Assembly (NCBI GenBank): GCA_027972325.1
Contig: JAPMOS010000015.1
Location: forward strand, 1-64,000
Direction: 5' to 3'
Origin: Paratrimastix pyriformis
Lineage: Eukaryota > Preaxostyla > Paratrimastigidae
Length of the DNA stretch: 64,000 nt
The stretch's first letter is position 1. Each line of letters begins with the position of its first letter. The position numbers and the translations under genes were made by a program. Below are positions 1-13,714 of this stretch, in pieces. Below the pieces are notes generated by a model. It had not been told where the DNA came from. It ran no database searches and saw only the letters and a program-made list of their open reading frames with translations.

Positions 1-537
<537 letters not shown>

Positions 538-652
538 CGGAAAACCGAGCCACCAGGGCCCGTAAAGGGAACAAAGAGAAAAAGAAATCACTTAAAATAC
601 CAACTGGTTGGCTCCGTCCCACTCAGTGCTCAGCCCGTAGCTCGTCGAGCCC

Positions 653-792
653 TCAGGCGGCACCAGGAAGCAGCAGCTTCTTGTCGCAGTCGGTCTTGGC
701 CACGCACGGCGGGCCTGGGTTGATGGCAAACGGGTTGCGGGTGTCGGCCAGTCTCCCGGAGGCAGTCTGGTACCAGAAGTCAGGCATCAGGG

Positions 793-829
<37 letters not shown>

Positions 830-3800
830 ACTCGTGAAGCCTGAATCCATCAATTGTCACCCATCACCCAATCATCACCATCATCCAATCATCATCATCC
901 TCCAATCATCAGGGGGGGGCGGAGCAGACGCGTCGGTCGAGTGCGCCCAGGAAGAGCATGCATGGCGTCTTGACCTGGTCCGCCCAGGCCACAGGCGAGC
1001 ACGCGATCAGCTCGCGATACAGCGCCGCCCAGCGGTCTGGCGCCTCGGCTGGGGTACCCACCAGCCGAGCCTCCTCCGTCGGGAGGCTCGTGCCCTTGGC
1101 CTCGTAGACGGTCCAGTCGGGGATGTCTGAGGTCTCCAGCATGTGGGCCATATTGCAGACTGGGTTCCGCAGGGCCGCCGCCCGGAAACGGGCCGGGAAT
1201 TGGCCCAAGAGGTGGGCACCGAGGAAACCCCTGGACAAAGGGCAGATGGTGATGTTTGGATGATGGAGTGGACGATGATGGGATGATGCCGACTGGATGG
1301 ATGACTGGATGGGGGTGATGATGACTGGTGGCCGACCTCACCCATGGCCGACCTCACCCCCATGGCCGACCTCACCCCCATGGCCAGTCCGCTCCTCTGG
1401 GCAAGAACCCACATCTATTTGAAGTGGGTGAACAAGAAGCCAAATGACCTAAACTCTTATAGGCACTCATCTTGTCACCAATTCAGCCACCAGAAGTCGG
1501 TATTTTGTAGTAAATCCGGGGCTTGTACACTGATCAAATCATTAATAATGTTCAAAGTGAAGCCTCAATACCGGTTTTCGTTGGAACAGATCAGTGACCA
1601 CCGAAGGAGGGTTTGGGAATGGTGGCGGAAAGTTATGGGAGCCGATCGGGGAAACCAACGCATTGGCCCCGTGTGTGTCAGACTGGGTTGGCGCCAGGCC
1701 GCAGTTGGGGAAAGTGGTATACGGCAGCGGACGAGGACAAGACAGGGCAGCAAGACGGAACGGGAAAGAAAACCAAAAGCAGAGATGCGCGGGCACGAAT
1801 GTCACCGCACCCCCGGAGGAGCAGACCCATGGGAGCCCCCAAAGACGGCCACCCGGTCGGGGTCCAGCTCCGGGTGCTGCGCGAGGATTGTCTCGAGCCC
1901 GTACTGCAAGGCAGACATCCCGGTGGGCGGGTGGGGGTGAGCGGGCAGGTGGGATGGTCCAGGGTGAGTGGGAGTGGGTCGGTTGGCCGGGGGGGGATGT
2001 CGACCATCACGTCGGCAACGTCCTGGGTGCCTACATGCCCCGGGAGGCCGGTGACGCTTGCCTGCCCCTGGCCCAGCGAGCCCCGGTAGTTCACTGCGTG
2101 TGCGCGCGCCCGCGTGGTGGGTGGGTGGGTGGGTGGGTGGGTACGAAGGTCAGTCCAGTCCAATCCCATCCCAGGTCCTCGACCCCATCACTCCCCGTCC
2201 CACCCCACAAACCTTGGAGCACGGCGCATCCCATACGGCAGAACATCCCCCATCCCATCCCCATCCCTCCACCCCCCACCCCCATCCCTTCCACAAACCT
2301 TGGAGCACGGCGCATCCCATGCGGCAGAACATCCCCACGAAGCGGTTATACTCGGCCACGAAGACGGCATGCGGTCCGCCGTGGATGTAGAGGACTACGG
2401 GCATGCGGGGAGGAGGCGGCCCCAGGGACGGGCAGCGACCGCCCGAGGTCAGGAGGGTTTCAATCCACTGGTCGCCGCCCCCTGCAGCAGCAGCGCTCGT
2501 CAGGGGCAGCCGGGCGAAGGTCGTGCGGAGGGAGCGGTGGAGCCAGCCCAGCGGGCCTGGGGAGGAGCAGGAGGGGGAAGGTGGGGAGGTGGGTTGGGGC
2601 ATGTGGATGAGGGGGGGAAGAGGCCAGGGGTGATGGAGGCCAGGGGTGATGAAGGCCAGGGGTGATGAAGGCCAGGGGTGATGGAGGAGGACAGGGGTGA
2701 TGGAGGCCAGGGGTGATGGAGGAGGACAGGGGTGATGGAGGGGTGATGGAGGCCAGGGGTGATGGATGCCGGGGTGATGGAGGCCAGGGGTGATGGAGGC
2801 CAAGGAGGTAGCGACCGGAATGATGCCGCATCGTGAGAGGGGAGGGGACCCTGTGTGACTTGGGGGATTGGGTGGCGGGGCGACGGACCCAGGGTCGGGT
2901 CGGGTGGCGATGGCACTTGGCGGAAGGCCACGAACCGGGGGCCGGGAAGCTCCACCCAACCCACAACCTGCCGTGGTGCAGACGCAGACACAGACACACA
3001 GAAAACCACCGAGAGAACAATGAAGCCACAGACCCACAGACCCAGACCCACAGACCCACAGACCCACACCACACCAGACAGACACACAGGCAGGCATTGC
3101 ATCCCACCTTGTTCGTGTTGCTCATGCCCCATCTCCCCCTTGATCACGCACGACCATCCGCCCATAGCCATGCCCCCATCGTCGGTCGTGTTCCATTCCC
3201 CCTCAGTTCCCTCGGAGTGCCATGAAGGGCTCCGGATGGCGGCGCAGGCGGGGGTGGTGATGCCGACCAGCTGGGGGGCCGTGTCCGGTCCGGTGCGCAC
3301 CAGCACCATGACGTTGCCCGCCAGGCCCAGCAGCTGGTAGCTGCAGGGGTCCGCCCGGTCCGCGTCTGGGGTGGCGGAAAGAGATTCTGACAATCAGTTG
3401 AAATTCGGTCGGGTCGTCTCGTGATTTGAGAGCGGTGGTGGACCGTTTCAAAGACTCCAGAGGCGAAAGGCGTGCCCGGGTGGGCGAGGCGGCGAGAGGG
3501 CCACGTGGGTCGCCCGCCCACCGCGCACCCCAGTGGGGCGGACGGACCAATCACGAGTCGGGTCACCTCGGGCTGGGCTCCTTCGCCCACAGGGACCGTA
3601 CAGATGCACTGAGCCGAGTTCCACACCGTCTCAAACGCCAGCCGGTAACAGCCACGCACCCCCGTCGGGTCACCCGGCACAAAGGACGCGAGGGTGAGCC
3701 AGGGCTGACGGGGCAGATCGCAGTAGCAGCCCGGGAAGGCATCCGAGGGGGACGGCCGGGCGACTTGGGGGACCAGCGGCCGAGCGGTCGCAGCCGGGTG

Positions 3801-5148
3801 GCTGGCGGTGGGCCAGTCCATCTGATGTTGTACGAAGGGAGAAGAGGGGAGGGGGGGAGGGGAGGAGAGGAGAGGGGAGACAGACTCCGATCAGTCCGAC
3901 GCAACATTGAAGGGCCGAGCAGACTCGAGCGAGACAGAGCACAACCCGGACCCCCATTCCGCATGCTCAACACCATCCCACAGCCACCTGCCACCACCAC
4001 TCGCCGCCGCCACCACCACCACCACCACCACCACCACCACCGCCACCACCACCCCATCGGCAGGCAGACGATCATGATTTGGTCGCATTCCCGATGGGGC
4101 AGCGGGTCCGTGGTCTGCACGAAGGCCACCATGCGACCGTCGGGGCTGAATCGCGGCAGGCGGCCCTCGATCCCCAGTGGCTCTGCCCCCCGGGGAGTGG
4201 ACACATGTGCGTGTGCGTGCGCGGAGGTGTGAGAGACATGATGACGGGGTGGGGCATGGGGCATATCCACCTTCCGTAAATTAAAAAAAAAAAACGCCCC
4301 ACCATCCACATGAGTGGCCATCCCCGGGGTGGGTTCTGTCGACCCGCCGGACAGACCCGAGCTGCCCGTTTCCGTGTTGAGGCGGAAGAGGCGCGAGGGC
4401 CGGTTGGAGCAGTAGATCATACCCAGTTTACGCTCGCCCGGGGCGCCCCAACCGACGTACAGAGCGGTGTGTGGCTCCGTGGGGTGATAGACAACCTGAC
4501 CGGGGGTGTCGATGACCGGGGGGATGTCGATGCGCCGCGTGGTGCCGGCCACCAGGTTGTGAATAAACAGGCCCATCTTGGCATTGGTGTATCTGGGAGG
4601 GTCGTCAGTGATGAGATCATCTGTGCTCGCAAGTGGGCTTATTTTACAAACCCTTCGCCCCAATCGTCCTTATAATCGAATCGGGTCTCCAGACAGTTGG
4701 CAGGGGGGAGCGGCTCCCCGATGAAGGCGATCTCAGTCCCGTCGGGCGAGAAGCTGAGGCCTTCGAACCCATCATCATCATAGATCCCTTTTACGCCGTA
4801 CAATTCATGGGACAGAACGCGAGTGGATCCCTCCCACTGCTCGACGATCGCTGATTTCCCCTCCCCGCTTGAAGCATAAAAGAGGAATTGTCGATCGTTG
4901 TTGTAGGCCAAGTGTTGAATCGAAGTTGGTGTTGGAAATCCAGTGCTGACGAGTTCGTTTTGAGCCGTCAGATAATAAGTTTGCAGTGAGTTGGTCGATT
5001 TGGGCTCCTTTTTAAGAAATGAGCCCAGCAATGTCGCGATCCGGTAACCACCTTGAAGATCCGGCGCTATCCATGCCCTTTTAATCGAGGTGTTGCCCAG
5101 GAGCTCAGCCGGGAAGTTGAACGTGGTTGACATGGAAACTGTTTCCAT
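653..5148 (-). CDS. APEH: Acylaminoacyl peptidase (prolyl oligopeptidase family), multi-exon
   Basis: Serine peptidase of family S9C that removes N-acylated residues from peptides in the cytosol. The N-terminal exon (5148-4630) and the following exons carry beta-propeller blades (SFSPDGTEIAFIGEPLPP; PRFSPDGRMVAFVQ). The hydrolase half shows the oxyanion strand YIHGGPHAVF near 2400-2300, NYRGSLGQG with LPGHVGTQDVADV near 2090-2000, the nucleophile elbow GGSHG near 1830, and NMAHMLETSDIPDW with GALDRRV (catalytic Asp) near 1150-930. Introns are rich in minisatellites. I could not find the His-containing last block; the final open stretch (about 780-653) does not resemble the family, so the 3' end is uncertain. 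ATGs at 5148 and 5133 are both possible starts. It is divergent from the LRR gene at 5208. Confidence 0.8.
2620..2812. repeat. Intronic minisatellite, unit close to GGGTGATGGAGGCCAG
   Basis: About ten imperfect head-to-tail copies of a 12-18 base unit lie inside an intron of the acylaminoacyl peptidase gene. Purine-rich on the plus strand, so pyrimidine-rich on the transcribed-sense (minus) strand. A second simple array (ACAGACCC units) follows at about 3020-3075 in the same intron. Confidence 0.85.
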
Positions 5149-5207
5149 CTCCTTTTGGGTACTCGTCACCTACGGCAGCTTGCTGTTTGTGCAGCAGCAG
5201 CCCGCCA
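5149..5207. promoter_or_regulatory. Compact divergent intergenic region
   Basis: Only 59 bases separate the chosen start of the acylaminoacyl peptidase (minus) from the ATG of the LRR gene (plus). Both promoters and 5' leaders must share or overlap this space. No TATA-like box is evident. Inferred from gene positions only. Confidence 0.45.
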
Positions 5208-7538
5208 ATGATGAATGATCATCCAACGTTGGGCACACTCCCCGTCGAACTTCTCTGGGAACTGATCGAGGCCTCTTGGTTCTCCCTGGAAACTTATGCT
5301 CAGCTCATCGCCCTTTCATCCCAGACCCGGGTTCGCCTGCGGGGAGGCGCTCGGAGCATCGCTGTTGCTCCACAGACCCTGGAGTTTGAAAAGGAGGAGG
5401 GGGCTTCTCCCACTGCCAGTGCCTTGTCCGCTTTGCTGGGACCCTGCCATTCATTGGAAGAGCTTCGCGGGCCCTTGAACCCCACCGAGCGGGGACGCAC
5501 AGAGGCGACCTGGGCGGCATGGATTGACGCGACATTCGCGGGTCACACCGCCCTCCGCGCGGTCGACCTGACACCCTTGTCCGGCCCGATGGCTGCCCGG
5601 GCCATCCGTCATCTGGGTGCCCTGGAGGATGTGGCTCTGACCCTGACCGACGTCGACGGCGGCCGCACCGAGCCGCTCCGTGCCCTGGCAGAGTGCTGCC
5701 CTCACCTGAGAAAGCTCCGCGTCGGGAATCCCCTCCGGTCCTGGCTGGGCATCCACCCCGACTTGGGGGCCCTCGGGGGGTGCTCGGGCATCACCGAGCT
5801 GGTCTTGCACAACCTCGACCCGACCTCCCTCGAGGGTCTCATGCCCGCCCTGCCCGCGTTGGAACTCCTCAAGGTGTCCGAGCCTGGGGCCCCCTGGGCG
5901 TCGGACGGAAGCCTTCCGACTGGCCCCCGATGGGCCTCCCCCGCCCTGCGGGAGGTCTTCCTCAGCCGCATCGACTTCTGCTCGGCGGCTTTCGTGGAGT
6001 CCCTGGCGGCCGCGCCTCGCCTCGCCTCGCTCATACTCCGAGGCGATTTCCCGACCCTTGAGCCGCTTCTGCCCCGGTTGGAGACCTTTGATGGCCCGCT
6101 GCACGGCCCCGAACTGGCGGGTCTGCTGGCCGCGGGCCCCTGCCTCCGCCGCGTGACCGCCATCGTCAATGGCGACGCGCCCGCCCAGCCCAGCCAGGCC
6201 GCCATCGACCGGCTGGAGCGCCTCGCCATCACGGTGGGCTACGACAAGCGCTTCGCCTGGCCGGTTGTCACCTCGACCAGCCTGCGACACCTGCAGCTGG
6301 ACTGCGTCATGTCAGACCCGCTGACCGTCTCGTGTCCGCTCCTCGAGACGCTCAGAGTCCCCCGGGGCTGCCGCGCCGTGAATCTGGTCTCCTGCCCACG
6401 GCTGACCGAGCTGCGTGGTCTCGGCCCCCGGACGGTCCTCACCGGGTTGGCCCAGTGCCGGGCGGGGCTGGTCCTGGTGGAGGGCGACACCTCGTCGACC
6501 AGCGCGGGTGCCACCCGCTGGCTGGACCAGCTGGCCGGTCTGCCCGCCTTGCGGACTCTGTACCGCGTCTGCCTGAGCCACCCCGACCAATTCGGGGAGA
6601 TTCTGGGCGGGTCGCCTCGGCTGACCCGTGCCTATGTGACCCTGGTGGAGCCGGCCGACGACGAGCGACCTCCGGCCGACTCCCAGAGCGCTGCGGCCGA
6701 TCTGTTCGGGTTTGAGGACGAGGACAACGGCGGGGCTTCCTCGCTGTGCCGCCCCGGCTGTGGCGAGGGCCCTTGGACGCTCCGCGGGCCGGCCGCCCTC
6801 CGCTCGCTGCACATCAGGGTTCACGCCCCGACCGCCCAGTTGGCCCTCGAGGCTGCGGGGTTACGGACGCTCACCATCGAGCGCTATACCTGTGGCCAGG
6901 GACTGCGCACTCCCCAGCGGGTCGACCTTCGCCAGTGCCCGCGCCTCGCTCGGCTCGATGTGAATCTTGGCCTGACCGTCCCAAGCACGGCCCCGCCGGC
7001 CACCTTCGACATGCCCGAGGGACTCGAGGCCATCGCGTACCAGAGCCAGACCCCGACCGACCCCGAGCGGACCTCGCGCGCCCTGGCGGATCTCCTCAGG
7101 GCTCCCGTGGGCCCTCGGCTGCGCCGTTTGCAGGTGGCCTGCCCTCCGGCCTGCGCGGACCAGCTGGCTGCCCTCTGCCCCAACCTGCGGGTCCTCTGTC
7201 TGACCGCCACGGATCTGGACGGACCCGCGGGGGTGCGCATCCCGGCCCTGCCCCGGCTCCGCGAGGTGGCCGTTCGAAAAGTCTTGGCCTCGCCCGTGAA
7301 GGCCGTGGCCCGACTCGTGGTGCCCGCCGAGTGCGTGGGGCTGGAGGTGCTCGAGGTGGTCGCGTCGGCCCTGCGTGAGGTGGAGCTGCCCCCGGGGTTG
7401 CCCTTGCTGCGGGACATCCGGCTGACGATGTGGCTCGGCAGCCAGGCCGATTGCGATCGGCTGACGGTCCCTTTGCACTGCCTCTACCCCGGCTTAACGG
7501 TCCTGCGCTCCTGTCCCCAGCCCCTCCCCTACCGGTAA
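5208..7538 (+). CDS. F-box-like leucine-rich repeat protein (paralogue 1)
   Basis: Single-exon reading frame of 776 residues. The N-terminus (LPVELLWELIEASWF, then LIALSSQTR) resembles a short F-box. The rest is irregular leucine-rich repeats (LRELRGLGPRTVL, LRTLYRVCLS, LRRLQVACPPAC, LREVAVRKVL) of the kind that form a curved binding surface. F-box LRR proteins usually recruit substrates to SCF ubiquitin ligases; that role is inferred here. I start at the ATG at 5208 because the earlier in-frame ATG at 5127 falls inside the divergent neighbour's first exon, and because the paralogue begins at the same point relative to the F-box. Extremely GC-rich. It faces its paralogue at 7707-9970 tail to tail. 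Confidence 0.8.
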   Translation: MMNDHPTLGTLPVELLWELIEASWFSLETYAQLIALSSQTRVRLRGGARSIAVAPQTLEFEKEEGASPTASALSALLGPCHSLEELRGPLNPTERGRTEATWAAWIDATFAGHTALRAVDLTPLSGPMAARAIRHLGALEDVALTLTDVDGGRTEPLRALAECCPHLRKLRVGNPLRSWLGIHPDLGALGGCSGITELVLHNLDPTSLEGLMPALPALELLKVSEPGAPWASDGSLPTGPRWASPALREVFLSRIDFCSAAFVESLAAAPRLASLILRGDFPTLEPLLPRLETFDGPLHGPELAGLLAAGPCLRRVTAIVNGDAPAQPSQAAIDRLERLAITVGYDKRFAWPVVTSTSLRHLQLDCVMSDPLTVSCPLLETLRVPRGCRAVNLVSCPRLTELRGLGPRTVLTGLAQCRAGLVLVEGDTSSTSAGATRWLDQLAGLPALRTLYRVCLSHPDQFGEILGGSPRLTRAYVTLVEPADDERPPADSQSAAADLFGFEDEDNGGASSLCRPGCGEGPWTLRGPAALRSLHIRVHAPTAQLALEAAGLRTLTIERYTCGQGLRTPQRVDLRQCPRLARLDVNLGLTVPSTAPPATFDMPEGLEAIAYQSQTPTDPERTSRALADLLRAPVGPRLRRLQVACPPACADQLAALCPNLRVLCLTATDLDGPAGVRIPALPRLREVAVRKVLASPVKAVARLVVPAECVGLEVLEVVASALREVELPPGLPLLRDIRLTMWLGSQADCDRLTVPLHCLYPGLTVLRSCPQPLPYR

Positions 7539-7706
7539 AATGAATGATGGAACACGGGGGTGCCCCCGCTGCTTCCGATCTGCTGCGGAGGGTCCCATAG
7601 GGAGTATGATGACGCGCCAAAGTTACAAAAACAACAAAAACCAAACAGACACAGAGGTGGTGGGGTAGAAGAAGGAACAGGGATGGAGAGAGGGAAGCGA
7701 AATCCG
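7539..7706. other. Convergent 3' intergenic region
   Basis: A 168-base space between the two LRR stop codons. A-rich on the plus strand (ACAAAAACAACAAAAACC near 7625). It must hold both 3' ends. No canonical AATAAA is seen on either strand. Confidence 0.5.
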
Positions 7707-9970
7707 CTATCTTGTGATCGCGGCTCCGGGCCAGCGTCCCTCCAGCCGCTCTGCCCATGGGGGCCACACGTCGCCCACTAGGCGCAAGTAGGGTGCCTCC
7801 CCGACCAGCTCGAACCGCTCCAGTTCTGGGCCAAACGGGACCCGAAGCTCCTCCAGCAGCGGGCAGTCGAGCACCAGCGAGCGCAGGGTCGTGCTGACGG
7901 TAAACAACCGCAAGGCTGGGCAGGTGAGGGCCAGATCTGCCGGGTGCTCGCCACCGATCCCGAGGCGGGTCAGCCGAGGCAGCGCGCTCAGGGCAGCGGT
8001 CAGCTGGGGCCAGGCATCACACCACTTCTTGGGGACGAGCTCAAGGACCACCTCGCACAAGCGGGCCCCATGTTGCACCAGGCAGGCGAGCAGGGTGGCA
8101 GGCTTTAGGGCGGGGCACTCGAAAAGATAAAGACTGCGCAAGAGCGGCGGCCCGCCCGTGCCGGTGCCGATGGGGGCCGTGCCCAGGGTGAACGTGGTTA
8201 GGGTAGGCATCAAGGAAAACGACAAATCGGTCAGGGCCGGACAGTGTAGAGCGACCGAACGGAGACAGTCAGAGTCGGTCAATCCGAAGCCCCGCAGGCC
8301 CGGGGCCTCGATGCTCATGTCAAAAAGTTGGTCCTTTTTCCCCTCCAGGGTCAGATCGAGAGAATTCACCTGGCGGGGGAGGCGCACCTCCATCTGAGCC
8401 GAATGGTCGTCGTCGCTGCCCCGGCTGACCAAATAGAATGGCGCCAGGGTGGCCTGGATGTGGGCCAGGACCGGCATCGCTTCGCAGAAGTGATGAAGTT
8501 CTTGAGGGTTCGCGAAGTGGGCACCCGACACCCAAGATAGGCGGGGCGACCCGGCCCGCAGGGTGTCCAGAGAGTCTTGGGTATCACGGCAGCTTTCGTG
8601 ATAGTCCACTCGGGTCAAGTGGGGCATGGCCTGACACTCCACCTGCTCGCCCAGTCCCGAAATCTGCAGAAGCCTGGGACAGCGCAAGACGAGCGGAATA
8701 GTGGTGTTGCTGTCGGCAAATTTGGGGAGGACGAGTCTCTCCAGGGCGGGGCAGGCCAGGGTCAACGAGGCGCCGATGCCCAGGACGACCTCCTTCAGAT
8801 TCAACTTGCGCAAGGAGTTGCTGGTAATCTGTATGGGTGTTTGATACCCCATACCATCTGGCGCCATCCGAGGGGTGAATATGCCCAGGCGGAATGATTG
8901 CAGCCGGTTGAGCAGCGACGGTGGAAGGTCTGCCAGGTCGACCTCCGCAGTATCCGGAATGGCCAGGACCAGATCCGTCAAAACCGAGCATTGAGCCAGC
9001 ACCTGGAACAGGGACCCGACTGGGTGTAGAGGTCGGACAGCCAGCGAGCGGAGTGTGGCCCGGTTGGCGGCCAGCAGGGCGGTCACGTCGGTGCATGGCG
9101 CCTCACCAAAGACGGAGAGCGATTCGAGTCGGGTGAGCCCAATGTCAAGAAGACCCCTCGCCTCGCAGTGGTCGAGCAACAGGTGGGTCAGATGGGATGC
9201 GACATGGGCCAGAGAGGGTAAGTACATGCCGAGGTGGAGATGTTCCAGGTTGGTGAGCGATGGCAGGAAGGCGTCATCCTGAAAGATACCGGAGATGGTC
9301 AGTCGCTTGAGTTGGCCGCAGAAGTGAGGAAATTGAAGCAACGGGGTCGAGTCAACATGGGTGCAGTACTCCCCAAGATGCAGGGCCTCAAGATGGGGAC
9401 AGGATCGCGCAAGGGCATCGAGGATTGCAACCGGAATGATGGTATCTTCGAAGGTGTGAAGCTGAAATTCCACCAGACCAGGCAAGTGCCCCAGGATGCG
9501 TGGCAGGGCAGCCATGACATCACCATCGATGCGGAGCACGGCGAGCTGGTCATGACCGGTGAAAGCCTCGTCGACCCAGGGGCCATGTGTGGCCTCGGTG
9601 CGTCCGCAGCCCCACAGGGCCGATTCGTGAGTTAGCAGGGAAAGCTTAAAGAGGCCCTTGCAGGGGCCAACCAAGGCTGCCAGGGCATCAGCCGTGGGTG
9701 TGGGCAGCATCTCGATCACATCATCAGAAGCGGTGGTGTCCTCCGGGTTGGCATCACCGAATGAAATACAACGCAGGGTGCCACGGATGGCCTCTCGCGT
9801 GGTGTGTGATAGCCCAAGAAGCGAAATGTACACGCGGAGGGAGGCCGAAGTGCCTTCCGGGCCCATCAGAACCCGCAGCAGTTCGGGTGGCCATCGAGTG
9901 AGGTCCTTAACGTGGAGGTGTTCGTGTATTGCCCAGATGCCGCTCCGAAGTCCAAAGCCGAGCAGACCAT
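7707..9970 (-). CDS. F-box-like leucine-rich repeat protein (paralogue 2)
   Basis: About 733 residues of irregular LRRs, clearly paralogous to the gene at 5208-7538. Both share a ...LP/WPxELL... F-box-like start, then GRTEAT followed by W(I/V)D and F(A/T)GH. The first in-frame ATG (9866) would cut into the F-box, since the frame reads DLTRWPPELLRVLM upstream of it. A good solution is an intron at 9967-9906 with donor GTCTGC and acceptor TTAAG, which joins an ATG at 9970-9968 directly to GAC (Asp) at 9905, giving MDLTRWPPELL. The first coding exon would then be the start codon alone. The function is inferred to be protein recognition, perhaps in an SCF complex. Convergent with paralogue 1; stops are 168 bases apart. 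Confidence 0.75.
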
Positions 9971-9997
9971 GAACGTTTAGAGAAGCAATTTCCGGAC

Positions 9998-10439
9998 GAG
10001 AGATAGTCGATGTATTCTGGCTCTACCCGCAGGCACAGGCAAAACGCCGGGAGAAGCAGAGGGTTTATGGACTAGTCTACACCCTCTGGGGAGAAGGCCC
10101 CATTGCCTGGGCTCCCTTATGGGATCCCGGGGTGAGGCCCCATTGCCTGGTTCCCTCCACCCGGGGGAGAAGATGCAGTGGTTCTTGTGATTGGGTCCCC
10201 TCATCTATTGCCCCTCCCCTTCCACCACCCCGTCAGGTGGTGCTGTGCTGCGGGCCGAGCGAGGTGTGTCACGGGATGGAGTACCAGGGCGACGGGGTCT
10301 CCTGCCCCGTCACACCCGACTTGGAGGACCTGTCCGCAATCCATCCGCCCTCCCCACCCACCCCCCGGACGGATCGGTAGAACGCAAGGCTCCAGAGATA
10401 GTCGATGTATTCTGGCTCTACCCGCGCACAGGCAAAACG
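9998..10439 (+). repeat. Pair of near-identical 46-base direct repeats
   Basis: The sequence beginning AGAGATAGTCGATGTATTCT occurs at about 9999-10046 and again at 10394-10439, differing mainly by two extra bases in the first copy. Between them is another short duplication (GGCCCCATTGCCTGG at about 10098 and 10137). The segment lies upstream of LRR paralogue 2 and beyond the end of the TTLL gene, with no convincing coding frame. Confidence 0.8.
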
Positions 10440-10508
10440 AGATTGTTACTCGAGACACACACCGTCAGAATACACTCTTGGCTCTTCTTCCTGTTGTGGG
10501 CGAACTCA

Positions 10509-13594
<3,086 letters not shown>

Positions 13595-13714
13595 TTTCCG
13601 ATTTGGACTTTCAAAGGGCACAAGAAATAGCGATAAGCGCACGGGGGGTCTGTTGATCATCCGCAGGCAAAGCATCACCTGGGGCCGCAATAAAACCACC
13701 CCGAGAAATCAAAT

